A stretch of 64,000 nt of DNA from Nymphaea colorata. Lineage: Eukaryota; Streptophyta; Magnoliopsida; Nymphaeales; Nymphaeaceae. Positions within the stretch are counted from its first letter, which is position 1; each line of letters starts with the position of its first letter. The notes under the pieces are model-generated. The model was not told the origin of the DNA. It saw only the letters and a list, made by a program, of their open reading frames with translations, and searched no databases. A program made the translations under genes and the position numbers. The stretch is taken from NCBI RefSeq assembly GCF_008831285.2, contig NC_045139.1:1620704-1684703 (forward strand), read 5' to 3'. Shown here in pieces: positions 54,481 to 64,000 of the stretch.

Positions 54481-55548
54481 CTACCTTTTGACCCTTCAAA
54501 CCAGACACATTGAACTTTTACCAGTTACTATTTGATAACAAATCAATTCGGCTCCCAATTTTTGAAAGTTAACAAACTGATAACTTCTCAATGAACAAAC
54601 CACATATTGGTAGAAAATATTCATGCATATAAAATGACAAAAGTACCCCTCTTATAGTAAAAACATCTCCCATCAGTCAACTCGAGATGCTCACATCAAA
54701 AATTAATATTTTCTACCAGTGGGCGGCTGATGCATGCCTGAGCTGACCATCCGGTCAACCAATACTAACTACGCTGGTCAAACATTGTAGGTGCATGAAC
54801 ATAAATGCATGTAAGGTTAACCAAACAAAGGAAAAGAAAGTCTACAAGTGTGGACTGTTGTTGAAGGACAAGGAAGCCCTCATTAGCAAGAGAGATTGGA
54901 ATCTCATGCTCGTGTCAATTCAAAGGGAAAGAAGAACTATCCAAACACTAGCAGAGTTATTGTGTGATTGGTGTGTCTAAATCTTTTATTGCAACTGGGC
55001 CGGACCTAGGTCCAACCACAGGTGATGTCCACACCTATGTTAGTGTCCCACAAGGGAAAAAAACATTAGCTGGTGGATAAGGATCCAAAGATAAGTAATA
55101 AATTCTTTTAGGGACATTTGATGACTTCATATTTAAAATCTATGGATCTTGATGTAGATATGACATGACGTAGTTTTGTTGATGTAGCAAACGATCCATG
55201 AAGGATCACCCAACTACTCAAAACCGTGCCATGTGGGTGGGCGGTGCTCATTAATGTGCATCAATTACTTCTTCTTTGGCCCATTCTTAGCCTACAAGAA
55301 ACATTGGTAAAAACAGATAACTTTTGAAAATTTACCTTTTAAGCTTCCAATTATAAAAGTATTTATTTATGTGTGGCTAAGTTATTAGTAGCGAGAGGCG
55401 GTGAAAAACAATGTTTTATCCTGGAAATGTATGTTATTATCGTTAGATTGTAATTGGAATAATCATGTAATAAATCAGAGTATATTTGAAAGAAAGAAAC
55501 AAGGACAATTTTTAACGTGGTTCGGTCTTGAATGACCTACGTCCACGA

Positions 55549-55589
<41 letters not shown>

Positions 55590-55929
55590 AATTTCTTCAA
55601 TAGCATCATTAGAGAGGTTCCCTTAAATAAGCTGTCAAGGAGATTTACATTCGGTATCCACCTTTGGTGGATCTGTTACACACGATAATGGTATAATATC
55701 TTGTCCTTTACTTTTGTTTTTATCCATTTCTTTTCTTAGGTGATCATGTATAACAACAAGGTAGATCTTCTTTCCATGATTTTCAATTCTTCCTGCCTTT
55801 TATATTTATCAAACCAAAGTGTTTTTCTTAATTATTTGGCAATTCCAATGCTTCCAAGTTACCAATCTATCGATGGCCGTCATCATCTCATTTATGCCAC
55901 CTCTTTCCCACAACTCTCCCTTTCATCAG

Positions 55930-56017
<88 letters not shown>

Positions 56018-56149
56018 TTGATAAAATGAGAATTTATAGCAAAATTTGGGAACAAAAAGTCCCCAAAGTATAAGAACAAACCGTAAAACAGAAATAAAAG
56101 ACGAAATATACAAGACAATCGTACATTAAAACGAAATAAGAGAGGTGGG
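54481..56149. other. Broken flank of P450 copy C and gene-free DNA
   Basis: 55052-55150 is the duplicate of the copy A upstream flank (51575-51670), so copy C's exon 1 has been lost between about 54480 and 55050. A (CT)19 run lies at 55552-55588 and a (TA)19-(GA)n compound run at 55932-56018. No gene supported. Confidence 0.6.
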
Positions 56150-56660
56150 GAGAGAGTGAATAGATGGCGCAGTACAGTCAACCACCCACAGACGGAGGAC
56201 GGCGCTGTAGCCGAATAGCAAAATGGACATCCCCCTGCACAAGATGAGCCACAACATCCAACAATGAAAACGTGCCCCTGAAGATCCTGTTGTTGCACTC
56301 CTTCCAAATGCACCACCAAGAGAAAATGAGCCACAACCTCCATACTCTCTCCCAGAAAGCAGATAGGTAGGGGGAAGGAGAAAAGATGAAAATAAAACGA
56401 ATTGAGGGTGAGTCTAGAAGGCTACTACAAAGGAAGACTATGCAAAGGCAAGAACATTAAAGAAGAAAGAGCAAAAAGTAAAAAGGTGAACCCGAGACTC
56501 GGCTGTGACAAAAGATATGAGACACTGGTTAGTTAAACTGATGTCAAGGCACAGTAAGTAGTCAAAAGTGTTGAAGTGGTCAACAAAAATAAGCCAGACA
56601 AAAGCAATGACATGAGAAGAAGGACCTGGAGACCAAAGAGACTGGAGTGAGAATGACGCA
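56150..56660 (-). mobile_element. LINE remnant, ORF2 C-terminal part
   Basis: The minus strand reads HVIAFVWLIFVDHFNTFDYL ... TAESRVHLFTFC and then VWRLWLIFSWWCIWKECNNR ... HFAIRLQRRPPSV, ending in a stop. This is the zinc-binding and C-terminal layout of plant LINE reverse transcriptases. Frame breaks separate the two parts. The compound microsatellite at 55932-56018 lies just downstream of its 3' end. Confidence 0.65.
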
Positions 56661-57051
56661 ACAGAAGAACCAAAGGAGGTCAGGTAGCAAGAAGAAAAAG
56701 TGAATCATGTAAAGGTGAAAAAGGCTAAGATGAGGGTGTAAATGAAGGAAGGTCAGCAATCTGGAGGAAAAGAAGAAGTACAGAAAGCAGGTCACACCAA
56801 AAATGAGAGGGAGAGATGTGAGAGATAAACTATTCCAAACATTAGAGGAAGACATGTCAAATTTGGAAGAGAGAGAGAGAGAGAGAGAAAGTTAGGACCA
56901 TTACTTTACTCTTTCCATGTTTTAGAATTGGCAATTAGTCTGGATGAATTTTCTTCTTTACTAATTTTAGATGCCTGAGTATATCTTGTCAGTCTATTGT
57001 TGATTCTTAGTGATAGGGGATTTATATTTGGGTGACTTGATGCAATGATTG

Positions 57052-57122
<71 letters not shown>

Positions 57123-57320
57123 GGAAATATTATCCTAGATTAACAATTGAATCCAAAAATGTGATACATGTGCCTGGTCTTAAAGTTTAGAATACAACGA
57201 AAAGAAAAACATAGAAACATGTTGTAATTAAGGTCTAATGCACGAGGGGAATACCATACTAAGGAAACCACACCATTTGAAATTTATTTAATTTTATGCC
57301 AAAGCAGTTACAGCTGCTAA
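56661..57320. other. Gene-free DNA, (AT)32 microsatellite
   Basis: Possibly more diverged LINE sequence up to about 56870, then GA repeats (56870-56890) and an AT run at 57056-57119. The 3' untranslated region of P450 copy B is expected just below 57321. Confidence 0.5.
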
Positions 57321-59616
57321 CTAGGAGCTAATGTGTCTAGTAAACTTGGGTATAATTTGCAGGGGCTGCTTCATGGGGATCGTAACGCCAAACTTTTCTT
57401 CCATGCTAAGCTGGCTAAGGTCCATGCCCTCACGTAGCGACCACTCAAAGTTGTATACCAAGTTTGCCAATGTCAACTCAATAAACCGGGCTGCAAGCGG
57501 CAACCCCGGACATATGCGCCGTCCCGAGCCGAAAGGAATCAGTTGGTGATCAGCCCCCTTGAAATCCAAATTCGGGAACTCAATGAAGCGCTCAGGCAGG
57601 AAGGTTAAGGGCTCAACCCAGGATGCTGGGTCCCTTCCTATTGCCCACACATTCACCCAGACTGGGCATCCCTTCGGGATTGTGTAACCGAGACCTTCAC
57701 ATGTCTCGGTGGCACAGTGGGGGATGAGCGATACTGCCGGGTGCAATCTCATTGTCTCCTTTATACAAGCTTGGAAGTAAGGCAGTTCTTTCAGCTTCTG
57801 CTCCAGGTCTGGGTCCTCTGTGCCTCGGCTGCTCAAGGCATCAAACAGTTCCTCACGTAGCTTGGCCATAATTTTTGGTTGTTTCATGAACTCCGCTATA
57901 GCCCACTCTATGGTAGCGGTTGTAGCGTCAATACCACCAATGAATAGTTCCTGCATTATGTATATAAAAGTTGAGTACCTTTTCTTGTTTTTATTCACAT
58001 GGTTTTAGTTACTCTCACAAAAAACGCGTCTTATTGAAAAAAGCATATACAGTCAATCGTATAATACTTGATTTATTCTTGTATTTTAAAAAAAATGTCA
58101 AAAAATAAAAAATGAATATAAGACATGTATTATAAGTGTATTATACATTTTTTGTGTTTTTTTTATTTTTTTGATTTTTTTATAATTTTTAGGATTTATT
58201 AAATGTTTTAAATTTTTTAAAATTTATTGAGATTTTCTCATTTTATTCTCCAGATATATAACTTTGCTATATTATGCTCGTCTTTTTTCTTACCATATAA
58301 TACCATATAATACGGTACACATTTTTTCTGACAATGATTTTAATAAACGAGTACAATGTTAGAAACTAGTGGTAATAAAACCTAGAATAGATGTGAATCA
58401 TGTGAGCTATTGATTTTAAGGAGATTTGATTGTGAAAAGTAAGATGAAAAAAAAAAAGAAAATTAAGTTGCAAAAAAAAAAAAGCAAGTTGTATTTTTAA
58501 GAAATAAAAATACTCCTTAAGGGTAGAAACAAATCCAATAACTAGAGGAGTTGTTTGTTGGATGCTCTTGGAGACTGCCCACAACAGCCCATCAAAAATT
58601 TCGATATAATATAACTTTAAAATTATATTAAGATGTTTATATTTTATTAATATAAAATATATTAGTAAACAGAAAAGATAAGAAAAAGTAAAACTGAACA
58701 GGAAAGAAAAACGGTCAGTAAAAAGGCAACCAAGATAAAAACTGAAAAAAGAAAAACTCACTAAAAGATGTGCTTTGATTTGGAGGTCACTGAGCTCCCT
58801 CGAAAGCAACACATCAAGAAAATCCTGGTGAACCTTCGCTCCACCATCCATCCTCTCCTTTCTTCTCTTCACGATAATTCCTTCCCAGACATCATAAATC
58901 TCCATGCAATACCCCCTCGCCTTCCGGCGCAGCCCTCGAACATCAAGCCGGCCGATCGCCGGAAAGTAGTCGGAAACGTCCGGTTCAAAAATCAACTCAA
59001 GCACACTCCGTATCACCCGCTTCATCTTGTCCGTGTTGCCGGTCGCGCCTTCTGCATCATTCGAAAATATGCTGGCAGCCATCATACCGAAGATGGTCCC
59101 AAACACAAGCTCCGAGATGCAGACCTCCTTGCCCTCATCAGAGCGGAGGCGTCCGACCATATCCGCCACCTTTTGCTGCCGGAGACTGGCGCCCCCGTTG
59201 ATCATCTTGTTGGAGAACAGCAGGCTCCGGCATGTGGCTCTGAACTGCTTCCACGAGTCATTGCAGTCGGACCAAATCATGGAGTAGGGGAGGTACTCAT
59301 CGAATCGGCACATCTGAGGAGCGGAGCGAGAAGAGATGATGAGGTCGTGGGTCTTGAGGACAAGGGCAGCAGCCGAGGCTGAGGAGGCGATGATGATGCG
59401 CTGGGTGCCTAACCTGAGGGAGAAGAGAGGGCCGTAGGTGCGGGCTAGGCTCGCGAGGGCGGCATGAGGTTTGGAGCCCAGCTGGAAGAGGTTGCCGACG
59501 ATAGGCCAGCCTCTTGGTCCGGGTGGAAGATTGTCTTTTCTTTTGAGGAAGACTGAGAAGAGAAGGGGAAGTGACAGAAAGAGAAGGCAGCAGGACAGCC
59601 ATATCTCCATCTCCAT
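57321..59616 (-). CDS. Cytochrome P450, clan 71 (CYP80/CYP76-like), copy B
   Basis: Paralogue of copy A. Exon 1 59616-58762 and exon 2 57950-57321, same phase-0 intron position (811 bp); 494 residues. Anchor about 4-24, hinge LPPGPRGWP, C-helix WKQFRATCR, K-helix KE350TMR353, FLPERF, heme loop FGSGRRICPG with Cys432. The I-helix reads GGID293A294T: the usual oxygen-activating Thr is Ala294, while copy A has Thr. It could alter the chemistry without being a pseudogene sign, since the frame is intact. The start at 59616 (MEMEIW) is chosen because the in-frame ATG further up (59670) lies upstream of the TATA box. Substrate unknown. Confidence 0.91.
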
Positions 59617-59650
59617 GTGTTTGAGATAGCGAGCCAAACACGGAGGTCCC

Positions 59651-59658
59651 TTTATATA
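59651..59658 (-). promoter_or_regulatory. TATA box of P450 copy B
   Basis: TATATAAA on the minus strand, 35 bp before the ATG at 59616, in a context like copy A's. It also argues against the upstream in-frame ATG. Confidence 0.55.
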
Positions 59659-60863
59659 GGGGTGATTCACCGATCGAACTGAGGTTGACTACTGCAACTA
59701 TTGCGTGGTGTTCTCTATGCATGAATGAGCCTACATCAGGGCAGCGGCGGCGGCGGAGGTAGGTGTGGGCAGTGGGTATACGTTGAATCTGAAAAATTTG
59801 GATTTAATTATATGGATCAGTCCCATAAGACATGGGCCACTATCTAAGGTTAACTGAAAATATGTTACTTATATATTTAGTGATTTATAGACAAAAATTT
59901 CTATCTTTGCTAACATAGATGGCCATGTTTGGTCAAGGCCACTTAGAAGGAGTGAGCTACTAGAGGTAAGTAGTCAAGCTAGCTCACCTCAGGGGTAGAG
60001 GGAGGAGGGTCCACCTAGGCCATGGCTCCACCCCAACAAATTGAAAAAAAAAAATTAAAAAATAAAAAATTTTAGTTGGGTTATGTATTATTTGGATTTG
60101 GGTTCAGTTTGATTCCACTCGGATCCAGAGGTTGGATATGTTTGGCCCCACTTTAAAAAAATCCTATTTCACCTCATCAATATGACTTTTTTGGAGTCAT
60201 GAGCTACATTGGGGCATAGTGAGGTAGGGTACACTCTTCAATTGAATATAGCGATTTCACATTTTAGAGTGCAGAAAGATAGTACGCACAAAAAACACTA
60301 CCAAAAAAAAAAACATATACCTTTTACATGTCTTTCTACCCGATTGAATATATGCTATGCCCCTTAAGGCTAGAAAATATACTTAAATGTTTGAAGAAAA
60401 ATAAGATCACCATTCTAACTATGAAAACTTAACAAATATGTGCTTCTTCTTTTGACACATTTCCTTCAACTATTGGCGGTTAGTATGAATACCGATGTAT
60501 TTTTTGTGATGCTACAGACATTGGATTGAACTCATATATACATAAATATCTGATTGAATTAGGATTCCGAATGAGATGACATTTAGCTTTTAGATATATA
60601 TCGTATACCCAATGCTTTGAAAATCAACTAGATTCAATTCATATATGAATATAAAAATTGAATTTGAATTCGATTCGAAATGTGAAATTGGATATGAAAT
60701 TCATAAATGAATTTTATTTGTTCCCATTCAAATCCAAAATTGAATCTGGATATGTGAATATTCGAAAAAAAAATTGATATGTATATCCAATTCTAAAGTA
60801 TCATTAGCCTTTAGCCTCTAAGAATTAATCATCGATAAAGAAGAAGAACACCACTTATAAAGA
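59659..60863. other. Upstream region of copy B, no gene
   Basis: CAGCGGCGGCGGCGGAGGTA with GTGTGGGCAGTGGG at 59742 looks like one decayed end of the 51050-type MITE. AT-rich, nothing else recognised. Confidence 0.45.
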
Positions 60864-61480
60864 GACGTGCTTTCATTTGGGCAAAAAAAAAAAAAAAATC
60901 ATGAAACTTTATTCCACCATCCATCTTCCACTTCTCTCCCTCCACAATAACGCCTTCCCAGATGTGATTGACATCCTTGTAGCAGCCCATGGACGCCTGC
61001 GCAGCCCTTGAAGGCCAAGCGTCGCACCAGCCGGAAAACTAGTCGGAAAAGTTTTGTGTAGCCGACGACCCGAGCACCCTGCGCGCCAACCGCTTGAGAC
61101 AGAACCCAAGAAGCGTACTCCGGCAGTGAACCTACAGCCCCAGCATCATTACAGACACCAACAACACTACCAAACGTCGATCCGTTCCCCTTGATTTCCT
61201 CACAGTTCATCCCTATCTAGTATCTACAATTCAAGAGCTGCTTCTACGAACTCACACCGGCGGTATGCCGAGATAATCGAGTTCCATTGGATCACATCTC
61301 TCTTCGGCATTTCATCGAACACTTGCCTAGCATGGCCAGTCGAACCCGCTAGTTCTTTTGTTTTGCAATAAGATAGCCTTCTGTGAAACTTCATCGAAGA
61401 TCCCCCATTTCTTCGGTCAAAGAACACTCACATCTCACTCCCCCACCGATTATTTCGGCCGAAGAGCACCAGCCAAGCGG
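60864..61480 (-). pseudogene. Chimeric pseudogene: PPR 5' part joined to P450 exon-1 part
   Basis: Reading the minus strand, about 61480-61096 matches the leader and first 134 codons of the PPR gene at 45062-47026 (ARQVFDEMPKRDVIQWNSII, GSTFGSVVGVCNDAGAV). At 61095 the match switches to P450 exon 1 from about codon 199 (copy A numbering) to the exon end near 60864. The P450 part is closer to copy A than to B over GAGCACCCTGCGCGCCAACC. Both parts are broken: a 14-bp deletion and altered codons in the PPR part, and deletions around an A-run in the P450 part. No intact product is possible. The same strand and the order suggest that a deletion fused a P450 copy to a PPR copy lying next to it. Confidence 0.85.
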
Positions 61481-61777
61481 GTCCGTCTGGACGATAGCAC
61501 GCCCATGCCATGAAAACCCATTGTTTAAACTTTACGAGTACGCTGGGCTCCGGCACAAGCTGTGGGTTCGATGGGCCGGACAGGCTCTATTCAGTACACA
61601 TAGGTCAAGCGTTCAATGCAGGTGGGTGAGGTGTGCAGTTGGCTTGCTTTAAAGGCTGTGGACCTTGCTCAGCGTGCATGGAGATCCTCCATCATAATGT
61701 GTTTTTGCTTAGCATAATTCAAACTATATAGAATTACCTTTTTCTTTATTTGCTTTCCTCTTTAGTTATGCAACTTT

Positions 61778-61995
61778 ATAAGCTAGGTGTCTGTACTAAG
61801 GCAAGTCTCTAGTTCGATTCTCGTGGACGTTATGTTCCTGCGTCTTAACGCGGTAGGGCGCGACATCTAAGCTGAAGGGTGCGCCGTTGCTATCGCTGAC
61901 ACCGACGCAGCTCAGGACCCCGGAGACAGGGAGAATGAGGGGGCCTTCGGGCCTTTTTCGGGCGGTGGGATTAATACCCCTTGCTCACCCGAAAG
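61778..61995 (+). mobile_element. SINE with 11-bp target-site duplications
   Basis: TATGCAACTTT occurs on both sides (61767-61777 and 61996-62006) of a 218-bp insert. Box B-like GTTCGATTCT lies about 33 bp from the left end (61811), as in tRNA-derived SINEs. Box A is weak. The insert is GC-richer than its surroundings and ends GGGCGGTGGGATTAATACCC ... CTCACCCGAAAG. The family is not one I can name. Confidence 0.65.
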
Positions 61996-62006
61996 TATGC
62001 AACTTT

Positions 62007-64000
62007 CAAGACATTAAAGAAGGGTGAGTTGGTGGTCTTTCTTTTTATACATGTACTATCCTTTTTGAAAAAAAAAAATTCTTTATCTTCAAAGCATTAT
62101 AGGAGGAAAGCACATTACACCTATGTTGAAAATAGCCCAGTATCAACACTTAGTTAAAAAATAAAAATAAAAAAAACCTGCCTAAAAAGTTCTTATGAAA
62201 AAGGGTTTGATGGGTCAAATCAATTCATTATGCCAAGTATGGAGCCTTGGGTTTGGGCAGGATACCTGATATCCAATTTTGGGTCAAATCGAGCTGGGTC
62301 ACAAACCCGGCAATTACCCAATCGAGCCAGACTTGCTTTTATTAGAATAAGACCAGTCCCGCTCAACTGGCCCAATGCCCAACCTTACTCAAAGGACATA
62401 ATGCAACTAGGGGTAAAGTTTCTCACATTCAAGAGGTATTAGGTTTGAATTTTGTGGTCAGTAATCACTGTCACATTCATGTGAGTTATTCTTTTAAACT
62501 GCAAATGATGTAAATACGATACCTAAACTGAAGAATACTGAAGTAAGTCGAAACCTTAAAGACATGGGCATAACCTATTAAATTTTATGCTTAAGTGGCC
62601 CTAAACAAAGAATGGAAAAAAAAAAAATATCTACTTCAAAATCTTATAGTGACAAAATTAGATCCTCCATGTTGAGGAAGGTTGCAAGGAACAGAATCCA
62701 CATTTGGGCTCAATTCAGGTCCTTCGAACTCTAATGCTCTGATGTGATAAGAAAACCCACAGTTGACTAAGACATCTATTTTTATGAATTTTTAATTTTG
62801 CTTTCAGGTAAAAAAATTTTAGGTGTGATATTTTACTTTGCATTGTACGAGTTTGAGTAATATGATCTCAAACTCAATTAAGCATTTTAAATCAATTTCA
62901 GGATCTTGGGATGACTAAACGGACCACTTCGGTTAATTGGTCTACTTCAAAAATAGGTGTGATGTCATGAAGTTCTTAACTTGTAAGGTTTGCTTAAGTG
63001 CATAGTTTTTTAATATTATTTTAGAAGTGAGTAGGAAGAATATTTCATTTTACTCCCCGATTGTGATCCAAAGACCTCGCCTATTTTTCTTCGTCCCCTC
63101 CTAGTGTACTAGGTTTGCTTTTAGTGACTTGGGATGACATCTTACCAAGAGCCAAAAAAATTTATGTCAGAGAGGCCAAACTATAGTTTCAAAATTATTA
63201 ATTATTTTAATTATTTTGATTATTTTTAATTATTTTTCAAAAATATTTTAAAATTTTGACATTATTTTTGTACATTTTCTGATTGTTTTTGTTTTTCTTG
63301 GATATGTGTTTAAGATTCTCATTGCAAATTTATGAAAGGGTGTGAGATGTGGTCTATGGACAAAAGGGAGTAAGGATTAAAAGTTATGTTGCAAGCTTTG
63401 GTAAAATTATTCTTATATTTTTACTTTTCAAAAATAAAAATTGGCATAATATGTATAACTACCAGCCCATTAAATTTGTAGAAGTGCTTTTCATTGGAAA
63501 TTAATAGAAGCGCTTGTAGAATATATAAGAAAAAAAACGAAAGTGTTGGAAAACATCACGCAAGAAATTCATGAAATTCCAAAATAAACCATGTAAAATA
63601 AAAAAACTTAATGGGGAATGAGTTTCTCAGTAATTTTGAGGGAAACGCGAGTGTGGCCAAGAGGCAGAACTGAAAATCATTTTTTGACTTTTCCAAAGTT
63701 TTCATTCGAATATGAATATGTTGATTCAGGCCGATTGTGACGACATTGACAAGGATAAAATATTCTTTTTTCCAAAATTCATTTTCTCTCAAAGGGCACT
63801 TTAACTTTGCTCTGTTATATACTTATATGGTTGGCACATTTATACAAACTAAAAGGGAAAATAAGGCGGCCCTTCAACTTCCAGCTGCGCCCACAAATTT
63901 AGAAATAAAATTTTCCTGATATGAAAAAGAAAAAAATAGTTCTGATCTACAAATTTAGATAATAAACTTTTTTATGGGTCTGTGTGAGCAACCGCCCTCA
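62007..64000. other. Gene-free AT-rich DNA
   Basis: No gene supported. The last 30 bases (GTGTGAGCAACCGCCCTCA) may begin another copy of the hAT-type MITE found at 51050. Confidence 0.45.

Noticed and set aside
58768-59382. 204-codon plus-strand frame over P450 copy B.
   Set aside because: Antisense shadow of exon 1; similar antisense frames occur over copy A.
47924-59616. The P450 array as part of a biosynthetic gene cluster.
   Set aside because: No other enzyme classes (methyltransferase, synthase, acyltransferase, transporter) lie within the window; the neighbours are PPR and housekeeping genes.

Overview
The window is nuclear DNA of a flowering plant. It carries intron-containing plant genes, a nuclear gene for a plastid ribosomal protein, a PLS-class PPR gene, a gibberellin 2-oxidase, a fused pantothenate kinase/DUF89 gene and plant cytochromes P450. 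The rest is AT-rich DNA with long AT, GA and GT microsatellites, MITEs and a few SINE/LINE remnants. The species cannot be named from the sequence. The P450s look most like the CYP80/CYP76 group of clan 71, best known from magnoliids, basal eudicots and relatives, but this is only a hint. Functions come from motifs and remembered family sequences; no search was run.

Layout. 1-11.2 kb has no gene and is rich in microsatellites, small tandem duplications and foldback elements. 11.47-12.72 kb (+) is a three-exon gibberellin 2-oxidase with a TATA box about 270 bp upstream of the ATG. 12.7-23.5 kb has no gene I can assign. 23.54-24.11 kb (-) is the single-exon gene for plastid ribosomal protein bL12c. 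25.41-40.76 kb (-) is one 22-exon gene for pantothenate kinase 2 (kinase plus DUF89 phosphatase); its exons join in phase to 883 codons. 45.06-47.03 kb (-) is an intronless E-class PPR gene. From 47.9 to 61.5 kb, all on the minus strand, lies a tandem P450 array: copy A (complete, 494 codons), copy C (truncated pseudogene with a LINE remnant at its break), copy B (complete, 494 codons) and a final pseudogene in which a P450 exon-1 piece is joined to the 5' part of the neighbouring PPR gene. 61.5-64 kb holds a SINE with target-site duplications and otherwise nothing.

How it fits together. The first four genes are unrelated housekeeping or hormone genes. The dynamic part is the PPR-P450 block. 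Shared intron, flank and MITE sequence shows that the P450 copies arose by duplication of genomic DNA, and the PPR/P450 chimera implies that the PPR gene was once duplicated along with a P450. A 165-bp hAT-type MITE with a perfect 8-bp target-site duplication sits 6 bp from the TATA box of copy A. No other biosynthetic genes accompany the P450s, so I do not call this a metabolic gene cluster. I found no CRISPR array, tRNA, rRNA or paired-LTR element.
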